DNA from: Nepenthes gracilis
Lineage: Eukaryota > Streptophyta > Magnoliopsida > Caryophyllales > Nepenthaceae
Assembly: GCA_033239525.1 (NCBI GenBank)
Contig: BSYO01000013.1
Coordinates: forward strand, 10,812,501 to 10,876,500
Direction of reading: 5' to 3'
DNA: 64,000 bases
The position numbers were made by a program, and so were the translations under genes. Below, piece by piece: positions 10,303 through 23,216 of the stretch. Every line of letters begins with the position of its first letter. The stretch's first letter is position 1. Under the pieces are notes generated by a model. It saw nothing but the letters and a program-made list of their open reading frames with translations, was not told where the DNA came from and made no database searches.

Positions 10303-11242
10303 GGAGGAACAGAAATGAAAGAAGAACAAATGTGGAAGAGAATTTTTATGTGCGCTCTCTCTCTCTGTCTCTCTCTTCTGTGTGGAGAGAATTTTCATTA
10401 AATTCCAATATATATATATATATATATATACAATTGGATGAGATGGCCAACAAACAAAGTATCAGCTAAATTAACTTTACAATAAATCAGTGTAGATCAA
10501 TTTTCCGGCTCATATCTTGGAAGGGTGGTGTTGTCTCTTGCCATTGTCTTCATGATCCTTAGTAGTAGGAGTTGTGTGTGGCAATATTTCCCATAAGATG
10601 GAGAATAGATATTATTTATATGTTAGATAAAAAATGAGTGTAAAATCGAAAATGGTAGTGCTTTTGTAATAATATCAGTTAATTAAAATTGATTGGAAAC
10701 ATGTGCAGTTTAAATAAAAGATTTTTAAATTTTATTTATTGTAAAATTAGCATCTAACACAATATATTTGATATATTCATAAAAAATAAAATTAACTGCA
10801 ATATATAAAACAGCTTGATTATCATAATGTAAAAGTATCACATACATACGAAAAATATAAAAACCATGAAGACTGTAGTACAATCAAGTTTATAACAAGT
10901 GTATACCATATCTTGATACTCGACTTTAGTAGATGGCTAAGAAATCATAGAATGTTCTTTAGATTTCTATAATATAAGAGAATAATTCTATAAAACACAA
11001 TAAAAGAAGTAATAGGTCATCGAGCCTTAGGATAAGTAACCTAATATAAATCACAACGTGCTAGAAGCTATAGGCTAGATGAAGTGGAAAATAAAGCTCC
11101 TTAGCTAGGGGTTACTTTGATAAATTTATGGGCAATTGCTAAAGTGTCCACTAGTTGAATACTATATATTTACTTAAATTCTAAATGAAGTAACTGATAT
11201 TCAGTTTGGTAATAGTAAGATACAAGAGTCACCCAACAATTC
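10302..11242. repeat. Right copy of the ~930-bp direct repeat
   Basis: Second copy of 4174-5101 in the same orientation, beginning immediately after the copia LTR end and running into unique AT-rich DNA at 11243. It differs from the left copy mainly by transitions and a longer TA run (10408-10430). No gene is recognised inside it. Confidence 0.9.
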
Positions 11243-12255
11243 CTCGATATATGCTACGATCAAGGGGAGGAATTGCCATGTATTTAATTTCAATCACATA
11301 ATTAAATAAATAATCAAAACTTAGCTAAAAGTTTGATATTAACCTCACAGCTACCATTAGACAATTCCAATAATATATATCAAAGCCTAATATCTAAAAG
11401 TTACCTCTGAAATTAGTGTTAGGATAAACCATCACATGATCAATGAATATTTGAAAGTAAGGAAAATCAGTTTTAACAAAATACCAATTTACTAATAATA
11501 CAAAATCATCATAATTTCAAAAAACTTAGTCATAAGAAACTTATAACATGAAAAAGCTGATCAATTATTTTAAATTTCAACAATATGCCAACTGAAATAA
11601 AACCCAATTTATTCTTCAAAAAATTGTCTATCCTTAATCTTATAAGAGATCTATACCCACTAATTTAAAAGATGGTAAAAAAAACAAAATAGTGAGTTTA
11701 CTCATTAAAATATATATAATTTATATATGTGAGTATTTATAAATAAAATATATAAATAGACATAACAATGATTAATTGCTGAAATGTCGAGAGTATCAAT
11801 ATATATTAAAAAAATACAAAAATCATATGAAAACCAAAATAGAACATTGACAATCAAATTATAATCATAGCCTAAATCTGTATACTATTATTCACAATCC
11901 GTGGAATACGGCATGGTGGTTGTGCTTATGGAAATCGCTGTCATGACTACTGGCGGTGATGACTATATAATTAGTGGCAGTGACTTTGGCATTGATCAAT
12001 ATTAATTATTTCTTTTAAAATAGTTATTTGATTATAGTAACCTTCTATTTCTACATTATATTAGAAAATGTGGATTTTATGCCTACCTCCCTTATTCAAA
12101 GGTCCAACCATTAAGATAGAAATTTGTATTATGAATATAATAATTCTTCGAGAAATAACATATATAGTGGAAAAACTAAGTGGAATTTTCATTATCTGTA
12201 TGAACTATAAAATTAAAATTAGTGGCATTTATATTTTAGTCTTTGGATTACTTAG
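11243..12255. other. AT-rich spacer, nothing recognised
   Basis: Unique AT-rich DNA between the right ~930-bp repeat and the LTR of element B. The frame at 12068-12355 crosses the LTR boundary and resembles nothing known. The last five bases (CTTAG, 12251-12255) are the left target-site duplication of element B. Confidence 0.6.
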
Positions 12256-13296
12256 TGATGTGTCCCTGGTTCCCGAGTTGTGGTACGGATTAAGAAACCA
12301 CTTAATCTTTCGCTGTAGGTTGAATTGGAGCGAGTTTGGTCTCCGTTGCTACTAATTTAAAATCTGCGCACCACAAATTACAAATGAGAGATCAGAGGAT
12401 TATCGAAACTCACTCTTCGATTTATCTTTTAACGCTCAAATCAAAAATCTTTCTTAAAAAATGAAAAGACATAAGGAGGATGTTAGATAATGTAGAATTG
12501 TATGTAAGTTGGGGATGTGAGAGAAAGACCGGCTCTTATTAGTACGCCCGACAGGGCGTGGCTTCAAGAGGAAGGAGGACTAGGCTTCTTTTTGGTTGTA
12601 CGCAGTTGGTGGCTCCCTAAAGTTACACTCGATGAATGGCTCATTATGGATGCACTCGATAGGGAGTGGCTCACTATGAGGGAGAAAGAGCTGTGTTGGG
12701 AAAGAGCTTGGCTCTTTCTGTACTCTTGAGCCTCATTCGTGGGTGGTTTTCCACTAAGAATTTCTCTCTGCTCATCCTGTGGACGGTAAGAAAATTTACA
12801 ATGTTTCGCGGAAAAGGCTTTGGTGCGAAGAATAATGATTGTTATTCCTCTAAGATTTGCCGATCGTTGAGCGTTAACGGGAGCCATCGTGTCAAATGTT
12901 GTCTTGTGGAGTTGATACAACTATGGCTAGTGGTGGTCGACAAGGGCCAAGTCTCCCCTCGCGCGAGTTGGCTGGGTTGCCGTTGATTGTTGGGCATGTC
13001 GATTCTCCATTGTTGACCACCAACACCATTGGCTAAGACTTGCCACACCGACGTCTTCTACACTATTAGACTGCTATTGTTGAGGTAGAGGGCAAACTTT
13101 GTTGCGATTGGTAGAGCTATAGAGGCTATCTGCTAAGGTAAAGCCGTTGGTCCCCCATGGGCCTATACGTGGCAGATGGGTTGGTTGAACGGTTATTACA
13201 TTTCGCTTTCACGTTCAGCCTTGTTGGCTAATGGGCTGGTTTCCAAATCATCCATTGTTGTGATTGGATTGGCCGGTGTTGTAGGTGGACCCATTA
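12256..13296 (-). repeat. Element B 3' LTR
   Basis: Aligns along its length with 23217-24286, for example the blocks CACTCTTCGATTTATCTTTTAACGC, AAAAATCTTTCTTA and GGAAAAGGCTTTGG and their counterparts. Read on minus it begins TAATGGGTCC (TG mutated to TA) right after the polypurine tract. It holds imperfect ~28-31-bp subrepeats around 12620-12690 (CACTCGAT-GGCTCA-TATG), which are more numerous in the other LTR. Confidence 0.85.
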
Positions 13297-13309
13297 CTAG
13301 CCTCCCATG
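13297..13309 (-). other. Element B polypurine tract
   Basis: On the minus strand CATGGGAGGCTAG directly precedes the 3' LTR. The same 13-mer, with at most one purine change, precedes the 3' LTRs of elements C and D. Confidence 0.8.
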
Positions 13310-14933
13310 TTGGGGAGTTAGGCCTTTTCGATCTTTGGCATGTCAGATGATGGGACATTTCCTGCAGGCTCTACTCATACGCCTCTTCCCAAGATGCTTC
13401 AGTTGTCGATTCACCAGAGTTACATCCCTTCCCTAGGTGCTTTGTAGCCTTTCATGCGATGATGCAAGGATTCGATACTCTGTTTGGAAAGATTTTTCTC
13501 TGAACTGAGACCAAGTGTTGGTTCCTTGTCGGCGATCAGTGGACTCGTCTTTTTATCAAAAACTCGCTATTTCCCTGCTATGGCTATAAAAGGGGAACAC
13601 CCTCTTGTTCTTTTCCTCAAGGTCCATCCTCATGCCAGCTAAGGGATGTGGGAGTTGAAAGTGGCTTTAATCTTTTTGAAGCCCCATGTTAGAATTGGGT
13701 GGAGTCCTAGAGGATTCAAAGACAAGCCTGGCACTTATAGCGTCACCATTTTTCCGACTGTTCTTGTGTCGCTCGGACCCTACTTTGATTGTTCTCAGGC
13801 AACCACATTTGGTAGTTCAGTGGTAGGGTCTTTCTTTATTTCCTCCTTCGGCCAACTTTCGGACATCCCCTCCCGAAGGGATCCCTAGGGCGGGGTCTTC
13901 CTTGATCTTTTCCGATCTGTAGAAGTGGCCCCGCTCTACTTCTTCTTTGGCAGGTTGTCGCTGGAATTTGTTGGAGGAGTTCTTGGGTGGGAAGCTTCTC
14001 TGGTAGCGGTGTTTTGTTTCTCCTCTGGAGAATCACTTTCCCACCAGCATCCTACGACGCATGGTTTCTAGTTGGGCACATTCCATGTTTAAGTAGGCAT
14101 GGTCCATGTGGTATTTGACCTATGGATGCCCTCCCTACACATGTCTTCTCTGGACCTATTTCCATGCGATCGCCACCTATTTTTTCTTTATTTATCTTCT
14201 TCTACTATGTACTTTTGTTGTTGTAAGCCTTGCACTTTGTAAAAGAATTCAATGAATAGAACCACCGAATATTATCTTACTTCTTGTGTTTTCGTTGTCT
14301 TGTCCTTTTTATCTTTATACTGTTGCTTTATGATTGGGATTTCTTTGTACCATCGTGTGTAACCTTGCATCTGACAATCAGCCGGGTCACACTCCTAGTA
14401 GCTCAGTTATCCGGTGGCTGGCCTCTCCAATGGCCTTCCCAAATGTTAGGTCGGGAGACCAGCCGGGCAGAACATCATCGAGCTGGCCTAGGTCACGCTC
14501 AATCCGCTTCCTGTCCTGAGACATATCGCATGACAATGACCCCATCTTTATGCCATTGGCCTTTTGGCAAGACTCTACATTGTCATGATTGTCACTTCAG
14601 CTAGCAGTGATGGCACTTTTGGGGTTTATGTGCCGCATTTATTGGTGACGGGATGGTTCGATTGACTGTCGCTAATACTGGGGTGCGGGAATTTGATGCA
14701 TCAAGTTCATTTCTAGTGGTTGTGGGAAGGGATGTGCTATGGCGCCTTGCAATGCTAACATGCGTTGTTGCCATCATGAGGGTGGCCTTTCAACTTCCCT
14801 ACAACGTCATTTCCTACTCTGGGTCTTTGCTCCTTTAAGTTGCGTGCCCGTTGCCATTCCCGCACTTCGCCTTCATTTTTTATCCGTTGCAAGCTTCTCT
14901 TCTTGTGAATTTCCTTCTTTTTCCCTTCTAATT

Positions 14934-16740
14934 ATGGCCATCGATGACGTTTGTAGGATTCGATCGATCCTCATCGTTGAGGACGTTCAATTATTGCTTT
15001 CTCAATTTAGGGTTCATGGAAGTACGACGTTCTAGCTACCCGGTGAAGGCAGCAGGGCCTGCTCTCTGTCGGAAAGCTTCATCGCAGCCTATGAGATTCA
15101 TTTGCAGGATGGACTCCGCTTTCCAATGCCAGATTTGTATGCGATCCTCATAGCCTTGGGGTGTCGGTGGCAAGGCTCATACCCAACACCGTATAGTACC
15201 TGTGTCCCTCTGTGTCTTCTCCTACTCCATGGTTGTAGTTTTACCATTACGTCAATGAGGGCAATCTTCACCTTCTCGCAGAAGGCCGATTTGGATTTTC
15301 TTGTCTCCCGCCCTAATTTTGACTTCAAAGGGGCGAATCCTAATTTGGTCAAGTATTGAAAAGACCGTTTCTTTTACTAAACGACTCCTTTTAACTGGGC
15401 TGTCTCAAACAAGTGGTGGAAGGTGTGGCTTAGTAGCCCTAGGTCCCTGGAAGTGGATGAGAAAGCCCAAGAGAAACCCTTGGTGGATCTGATCTTGGCT
15501 AATGCTAGCACTTTCCATGATAGGGGAAACTGGTTGACCTCGGATACCTTTGCTGCAATGGATGGGAGCCGGCCCCCATGGTGACATCTGGCGGTCTATG
15601 GAGGCCAGTGGAGCTAGTAATTTGAGAGCCCTCGGGGTCAGTCGTCAAAGTGACATTACTCCTCTAATGGCTTATCCTATGAGTCTACTTCTTCATTGGG
15701 AAAAGACGAGGTTGCACTGCAGTTCAGTGGGGTCAATAGTTCAAGAGCATGTCAAGGGGAAAGTGTTTTATCCACGCCTCTGCCTCGGGCCATGCATCTA
15801 TTTTTGAGGGAGTTGTGGGTTGACATGGCCATGGTAGCTCCTATGCCGAAACTCAGATTTAGCGCCATCGATGCCCGAGTTGAGTCGATTCCCATGCTAG
15901 CACTGGTGTAGTATGTTATCTCTATCATTGCCAGACTTTTGCAAGGTAAGTAGCTGGCGGAAATTCCAAGAAAGCTGACGGCAGACGTCGCAGCCAAGGT
16001 GACACCAGAGGCCGCTACCGTGTTAGCATCGAGAGTTGACACTAGAGGGTTTGAGTCTCCTATTCATGCAGCAGAGGAAGTCACCTCGGCCGACGGCATG
16101 GTTGAGATTGTGTTGGTCATTGAGGACTCTAAGATTGTCGTGGAGTCCCCCTCCGTGGAGATCGCTGCTGCTGACGTGCCTCCTCTTGAGGTAGTCGAGA
16201 CTGCAGAGGAGCTTCCTTCGGGGGAGATAGTCACTGTCGGCATTCCTCCCTTGGAGGTAGGTGAGGTTATTGAGGCACATTCTTCAGATTCTTCGAAGTT
16301 GAGGGCTCAAGATTCGATGGCTGTTGCGGCCGTCACAAAAGAAACCGTGGAGTTAGTCCTCAAGCACCTAGAGTCAAAAGACGTCATGTCTGCTAGAGCC
16401 GAGCAGGTGGTGGAGCCGGAGGCTGGCTAGAGATATCCTCCCTCCGAGGGGCTTTCCTTCTTAGAGGTATTCAACTAGTATCCCTTTGTCCATTTTCTAC
16501 TTTTGTATTTGTTTTTCTAATGTGCTTGCTGCCAGCAGGTTCAGGAGAACGCTCTATAGCTTTTTGTGCCCATTGGTTTCCTGGCTTGTGGGCACGTCAG
16601 TATGTCGGAGCATAGAGTTGTGGTCAAGCGGGTCGAGGCCCTGGAGGGCGAGTTGCGCACGGTTGGGGAGAGGATTACTTCCCTCGATAGGACACTCCGT
16701 GATTCGTAGGAGCGGTACCATTTCAATTACTGGAGGGTAA
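14934..16740 (+). pseudogene. Element B antisense gene remnant (Transposase_28-like domain, acidic middle, coiled coil)
   Basis: Lies on the strand opposite to B's gag-pol, between pol and the 3' LTR. The ATG at 14934 opens MAIDDVCRIRSILIVEDVQL. After a frame change, FIAAYEIHLQDGLRFPMPD and AILIALGVSVARLIPNT (15080-15200) match the EGYITAYEAHLRSGLRLPLP-type core of the same gene in element D. An acidic, Val/Glu-rich segment follows (15999-16430). A likely intron runs 16467-16538 (GAG|GTATTC...CCAGCAG|GT); beyond it MSEHRVVVKRVEALEGELRT (16608-16667) is coiled-coil-like. Homologous genes sit at the same place in C and D. Stops and frameshifts make this copy dead. What the intact protein does is unknown. 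Confidence 0.65.
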
Positions 16741-17719
16741 ATTTTGGGACTGTATTCTCCTCTACCGGCGAATTGCGCAGCTGGCAGCTCCAAACTTTTC
16801 TGTCTATTTGGTTCACCCAGCAAATGCCAGCACCACCCAAGGGTCAAGTGGTGACCTACCACAGAGCCAGACTTCTCCAGCCCGCTAGATACCCCTCTTT
16901 ATTTTCTTTGTTTTCTAGAGAAATGGCCCACTTGTATATTCAATACAGATTATAATAAAACTAGTCAGATTGTCACGACCTCTATGGCTAATTGCTTGGG
17001 CTTCCATGTAGAATTGATTTTTCTTCGTTCATTCGGGTAAGCGTTGCAGCTATTGTCGTCGAGTTTGTTTAAGGTGCATTAGCCTGGTGGTGCTCATTCC
17101 CTCAGGGAGGGAATGTTGTGGCATCTTTATCTTATGGGGTGCTCATTCTATAAGTAGGATGTCATCACATGCCTGGGGGTGAGCCTTGCTAGGGTTAGAT
17201 GGGTTTTATGGCTGCAGTAGTCGGGCCCTGGTAGAGTCGTAGGCCATCATCGCGTATTGCTATATTGGTGCTCCATCTTGTCCCAAGACATCGTTGCCCA
17301 TACGTGTCTGGTCCTAGTTTGTCGACTATCGTTGACTGAGGATGCTCTCTCTGTCGGGCGGAGGTCACTACACTCCCGCTATGGAAGCCTCCTAAGGTTT
17401 TGTAAGGTGTTTGGTTTGGAGCTCAAAGAGCACCGAGGACTGGTTCTTGGCTGCCACTCAGCTGTGTGGTGTGGAACTAAGGCTTAAGGTTTGACAGCTT
17501 AATGGGCCCCTCATCTTGGGACCGAGGTTCTTCAACTGCCAATGGGTCGCAAAGTAGGCCAGGACGAATCTTGCCTGATCAGGGGTAGTTTGGGTTACTT
17601 GATTTGGTAGAATGACAAACATGCATGCAATCACATGGGCAAGTACACATGAATAAACAACAATTTTATTGATTAAAATATGATATAGTTACAAGCATTC
17701 ATAATGATGCATGAGGTTC
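16741..17719. other. Element B 3' region between the antisense gene and the pol end
   Basis: Non-coding as far as can be seen. The frames at 16773-16955 and 17257-17487 resemble nothing known. It corresponds to the place where elements C and D hold tandem arrays; no clear array was seen here. Confidence 0.5.
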
Positions 17720-20700
17720 TTACCTGGGCTCGACTGAGTCTGATTGGTAGTACTTTTTGAGGTGGATAACGTTCCATTTCCTTGGGATGTGCTTACCGTC
17801 CTGAGGGCGTAGATTGTACGCATCATTTTAGAGGATTGCCAAAATAAGGAATAGTCCCTCAGAGTTCGGAGAGAACTTGTTCCTATTGGTAGTTTTGCCG
17901 TTTGCCTTCACACTTCATAGGACGAGGTTTTTAACCTTAAATTGGTGAGCTTTTACCGTTTTATTATAGTACCACGCGATTCATTGTTAGTACACTGTAG
18001 TCTGAAGGCGTGTTGTGTCTCGGGTCTCCTCGAGTAGGTTGAGGTGCTCCCTGAGGCTCTGAGCGTTGCTGAGAGGGTCGAAGCTCTCAACCCACAGGCA
18101 GGCCAGGTAGACCAACTTCCACAAGGACAACTACCTCCGTTCCATAGTATAGGCTGAAAAGCGTCTCATGAGTCATCACTCTAGGGTGATTTTGTATAAC
18201 CAGAGGATAGAAGCCAACTCATCTGCCCAAAAGCCTCTAGTATCTTCCAGCTTGATCTTCAATCCGTAGAGTAGTGCTCGGTTCGTCACTTCTACTTGTC
18301 CATTGGCTTGCAGGTCGGCAATTGAGGCATGAACCAACTTTATCTCGTAGGCTTGTACAATACTTGGAGAATCGTTTGTCAGAAAATTAGGTTCCGTTGT
18401 TGGTCACTATGATCTTAGAAATTTCAAACGGCGAAGTGATACTTTAGCGAACAAACTTTGTTGTGTTCTGCTCAGTTATCCGTACTAGTGGGGATGCCTC
18501 CACCCACTTGGTGAAGTAGTTAATGCTTACTATGACAAATTTCCTTTATCCAGACACCATGGGCAATGACCTGAGAATGTCAAGCCCCCATTGCATGAAT
18601 TGCACAGTGTCTGGAGGGCTTGCAACTCCATGTGCGATTGGTGAGATATGTTCCTATGGAGTTGGCAGCTTTTGCACTTTTTCACAAACTCTATAGCATC
18701 ACGCTTCATCGAGGGCCAAAAGAAGTGTTGTCTCATTACTTTAAAGGCTAAGTTTTTGCTCCCTATTTGTGAGCCATAGACTCCGAGGTACACTTCATTC
18801 AACGCATAATCAGCCTCTTCTAGTGTTAGGCACCTCATGTAAGGGACCGAGTATTCCCGACGATATAGTTTTCCATCTATGAGTGTGTACTAGCCCGTTG
18901 TCTTTCTCACACATTTTACCTTGTTTGGGTTCTCCGACAGGGTGCCATCGGTCAAATACTTTCGTTATGGGGTCATTCAGTTGTCGTTGTCAGGTACTTA
19001 TAGCACATCACCCTCAAGGTCTTCAACACTTGGGACAGCTAAGACTTCCCACATGTCCTTAGAGTATTGTTCCAGTCTGCTGGTCACCGCTGCTATTACT
19101 AGTTGGTCAGCCTTCTAGTTTTATGCCCTCGGGACGTAGACTACCTCGACTCAGTTGAATGTCCAGATTAGCTCCCTTGCCCTAGCAAGGTACTTTGCGT
19201 GCGGTGGATTAGATACCACAAAACTCCCTCTGATTTGGTTAACAACTAGCTCGGAGTCGTTGCGGATGATCAGTGACTTGGCCGAGCATTCCTTAGTGAG
19301 CCAGAGTCCAACGATGAGTGCCTCATACTCGGAAACGTTATTGGTGACTAGAAACCCAAGGTGACAGAGTACTTGATCTCCGACTTGTCTGGGATTCTTA
19401 GAACCATGCCTACTCCACTACCTACCTGCGTTGATGAATCGTTGACGTTCAAGGTCCACGTTGGAACATCTAGCTCATCTATATCTCTGGCATGGTCGGG
19501 GCCATCAAGAATCGGTGTCACCATTTTGATTATAAAGTCTACGAGGGCTTGACCTTTTATGGTTGGCTGTGGCCAGAACTTTATGTCAAACTTTTCAAGT
19601 TCTATAGCCTACTTGATCAATTGTCCAGAAGTGTCTGGCTTCTACAATATTTCCTTCAAGGGTTGATCAGTCAAGATGACGATCTTATGTACCTAGAAGT
19701 AAGGTCGTAGCTTTCGACGGGAGTATGCTAGGGATAACACTATCCTTTGGCATGCGTGTAGCTGCTCTCGATGTCGGTCAGAACTTTGTTGATGTAGTAC
19801 ACTAGTCGTCACATGCTGGACTGTTGTCGTATTAGAACCAAGCTCAACACCATGATTGAAACCGCCAAATACAAATACAGCTATTCGCCTTGCTAAGGCG
19901 AAGTCTGGAGAGGAAGATGGGAGAGATATTCCTTGAGCTCCTAGAATGCAATATCACACTCGACCATCCATTGGAATCCACTTGCCTTGGTCCCCCTCGA
20001 GACTTTGAAGAACGATAAGTATTTTTTCACCGATTTTGCCCAAAATCGAGAGAGGGCATCGAGCCTCCCGGTGAGCTTCTGGACCTCCTTCACGGTCCAA
20101 AGAGGACTCTTGTTGATGATGACCTTTATCTTCTTGGGGTTAACCTCAATTCCCTACTAAGATACTATGAAAGTTAGGAACTTTTCGGAGGTCATCCCAA
20201 AAATGCACTTGATAGGGTTGAGTTGCATCTGGTATGCCCGGAGTACCTCAAAGGTCTCGCTCAAATCGTGAACATGGTCGTCGATGATTTTGCTTTTGAC
20301 GAGCATGTCGTCCACATACACCTCTTTGTTTTGGCCGATCTAAGTTTTGAACATCTTGTTCACTAGCTATTGGTAGGTGGCCTTAGTGTTTTTCAGATTG
20401 AAGGGTATGACTTCGTAGCAGTAGGTCCCCTGGTCCGTCACGAAGGAGATGTGCTCCTCATTCTCCGGACACATCCTAATCTTATTATATTTTGAGTAAG
20501 AATCCATAAAACTTAACAGCTCGTGGTCAGCGATAAAATCCACCAACCGGTCGATCCTTTGCAGTGGGAAGTTGTCCTTTGGGCATGCCTAGTTCATGTC
20601 GAGGAAGCCCACGCACATCCGCTACTTCCCATTGTTCTTCTTGATGAGGACAACGTTTGACAACTAGTCAGGCTATTGGACCTTCCTAACCCGCGTTGAG

Positions 20701-20720
20701 TAGCCTTTTTACTTCCTCAT
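17720..20720 (-). pseudogene. Element B pol remnant: reverse transcriptase, RNase H, integrase
   Basis: Reading from right to left. The reverse transcriptase region (about 20720-19900) has an intact catalytic box VYVDDMLVKSK (box at 20304-20318), then EVLRAYQMQLNPIKCIFG and IEVNPKKIKVI, VKEVQKLTGRLDALSRF. RNase H remnants lie near 19850-19180 in broken frames. The integrase zinc-binding segment is at 18838-18530: LTLEEADYALNEVYLGVYGS, then FFWPSMKRDAIEFVKKCKSC with the Cys pair kept. The C-terminal part ends IPRKWNVIHLKKYYQ with a TAA at 17720-17722. Many stops interrupt it. In life these enzymes copy element RNA and insert the DNA. Confidence 0.8.
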
Positions 20721-21083
20721 GAATGGCGATCATTTTTTCGACTAAGTGGTTTCTATGCTTCTACCCAACGGACTCATGACTAGGATTAAGGTCCAACTTG
20801 TAGACTATTACTCTTGTTGGTATCCCCAACATATCGACGGAAGTCCACACAAAGATATCGGCGTTCTACCTAAGGAAAGTGACTAACTGGTCCTGGACGG
20901 GTCCTGAAAGGGTGCTACCGATGTGTTTGCACTTTTCTGGCTTGGTGAGGTCCAAAGGGATCTCATTAGTTGACTCCCTTGATTGAACCTATTGGAGGAT
21001 AGCCTCATCTCAAATATTAGGGTCCCGAATCAGCTAGGTTGGGTTCGTTGGAGCGATTTGGGATAGCTAGCACATCCGGCCTA

Positions 21084-21640
21084 TCACTTGATCTCCCACA
21101 ACTTCTCCATGCTACAAGATGTCAAAAATTTTATCTTTAGGTGTGGGATAGACATCACTTTCCCAAAAGTGGTCAAGCGGGGCTGTCCTAAGATCACGTT
21201 GTAGATAGATGGGAGGTTGACAAAAAGGAATGTAAGCATTTGGGAGGCTGCACTTAGGTTCGTCCCTAGCATCACCTCCAGCTGAACAGCTCCTTGTACT
21301 ATCATTGGTTCATTATCCAGGTTGTGCAAGGGTCCCTTGGTGGGCCTCATTTGGCTCCTTTTTAGTCTAAATTTAAAGAAAGTATCAAGAAACAGTAAGT
21401 TATAAGAGCTTTCATTATCAACAAAAACTTATTTCAGTTCGTAGACAATGGTGCCATTCGAAATGAGAGTAGATACAAATAGAGGTCGGAATGAGGGGTC
21501 ATTACATGTGTCATAGCATCATTGTTAAAACTAATGACATTAATCCTAAACCCTACCCTTGGCTTCTTACTGCTGGAAGTGCTCTCTGGGCGATCTGGGA
21601 CATTGCCCTTTGCCCACTTGGTTGTTATCATGTTAACAAC
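21084..21640 (-). pseudogene. Element B retropepsin (protease) remnant
   Basis: VISFNNDAMTHVMTPHSD (about 21560-21500) is the usual lead-in to the Tat protease. After a broken active-site region come MIVQGAVQLEVMLGT and YNVILGQPRLTTFG, then MSIPHLKIKFLT (21300-21140), the conserved C-terminal part of the domain. It lies between gag and reverse transcriptase as expected. Confidence 0.75.
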
Positions 21641-23190
21641 CCCGACTACAACTCGATTCCCCGGCTTCTCCTGCATGTCTTTCTCTACAGTTGTGGGAGC
21701 CTGTCCCGAGTTCTGTAGAAATCTCATCAAATGCTCTCGACGGATCAGTTCTTCGATCTCCTTCTCTAGGATTTAGCAGTCTTCAATTCCATGAGCAAGA
21801 GACCTGTGGTAATGATAGTATTTGGTTTGGTCTCCTGCTTCTGGGTTCCTTGGTGCCTTCGAAAATTTCAGAAACTTCTCATCTCAGATTTGCATCAAGA
21901 TATTTGTGCATGTATCAGTCATGGAGGTCAAGTCCTGCAGTTGAAATTCCTTTCGGGGCCTTGACTCCACCTATAATTGCTTGCGGGGTCCTTGGGGATG
22001 GATGTCATCCCCACTTCTTTTCTTCTCATTTGTTCGCCTCTCTTGCAGCCGGTCCGCCTGATCTAGGTGTTTCATTTCATTGGTCTCCTTGGCCATAATG
22101 TAAGCTCAAACGATTGCCTCAACTTCCTGAAAAATCTGAGGATTTTGGTGTGCCAGGTGTTTGAAAAAGTCTTCGGGCTCCAAGGTGGTGATAAAAGAGC
22201 TGAGGTTTACCTAGTCAGTGAGCCCAGATATCCTTCGGGCCTCAGCGGTGAAGTAGGTCAAGAAGCGCTTCAAGCTCTCGTCTCATCACTGCTAAAGCCG
22301 GACTAAGTGCCATGGTTGTTTCACCTTCCTTTGGTTGGAGGCGAATTAGAACAGAAAGCTTCGCAAATGTCTAAATAGAAATGGCTTGAGGCTGTAGAAC
22401 AAAGATGAGGGTCCCCTTTGAGTGTTAAAGGAAAACACAGGCACATGGCTACCTTGCCTAAGCCTCAGAAGCTCAGCAGCATGCGAAAGTGGTCCGGATG
22501 GTCCATCGGGTCAATACTCCCATCATATGGCTCGACGGTCGTCATTTTGAACTTGTGGGAGAGCGGCTACATGCGGATCTCTACTGCGAAGGGCGATCTA
22601 GTCAAGTTTGTGGCCCTCCCTCCAGCATCACTCCAGAAGATACATTGCCATATCTTTTCCACCTTTACCTCCATGCGGGAGGTGGAGGCGACCCTCTTGG
22701 CATTGGAGAGGGGTGTGTGGCCGTGTGGCTTCCGACTCGTGGTGGCCTCGCATTGCAGTAGGCTTTGCCTTGTGCCAAGGATCTCCGGTCACTACGGGGG
22801 CAACAAGGGTTTCACCGCTCGGGATTCTTGTCTCATATCTCGTGGCTCGGGCAACCCTCCAACCATGTCCAGACCCCGCTGCTCGGGGCCTCCTAGGTCC
22901 CAGTGTTGCCAGGCTGTAGGGTCTTCTCGGTCGGGGGCTTCGGCCTTTGGCTCTTCTTTTTGGAAGCTAACACTTGTGTTGTGGGGGCAAGAGCCCCCTA
23001 ATGCTGTCCATCCAGTCGGCTGCTGATCCTCTAGAGCATGTTAATGATGTCTCCCATTTGGGCTACTAACATACCGTATGGCTACCCATGGAGGGGTCAT
23101 TGCCTTGGGTGGCGATGTCCCTAGGATGCACACTGGTTTGCGCTTTTGTGTTGACCATTTTTGCTATTAGAAGTGTGGTGGTTGGACTTT
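21641..23190 (-). pseudogene. Element B gag remnant
   Basis: Minus-strand frames here carry the gypsy Retrotrans_gag pattern: FTAEARRISGL, a segment like LSSFITTLEPEDFFKHLA, and AYIMAKETNEMKHLDQADRL (about 22300-22070). Further on is a degraded zinc-knuckle region (KYYHYHRSLAHGIEDC near 21830-21780) in which the first Cys has become Tyr relative to element C (KYCHYHRSPGHSTEDC). The plus-strand frames over this stretch, including the 202-codon one at 22418-23026, are shadows of it. It is heavily interrupted. Confidence 0.7.
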
Positions 23191-23197
23191 TACGTCT

Positions 23198-23216
23198 TTT
23201 CTACAAATGACGCTAA
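23198..23216 (-). other. Element B primer-binding site (decayed)
   Basis: On minus, TTAGCGTCATTTGTAGAAA directly follows the 5' LTR end (GATGCATCA). It equals the better-kept site of element C (TTGGCGCCGTCTGTGGGAA) except at six positions, every one a C-to-T or G-to-A change. The priming tRNA was not assigned. Confidence 0.75.

Noticed and set aside
4174..11242. The ~930-bp repeats as LTRs of one 7-kb element
   Set aside because: They lack TG/CA ends and have neither a primer-binding site nor a polypurine tract next to them. The copia element between them has its own LTR, and the block begins and ends on other LTR termini.
22418..23026. 202-codon plus frame
   Set aside because: Shadow of the minus-strand gag of element B; the gag-type sequence is on the other strand.
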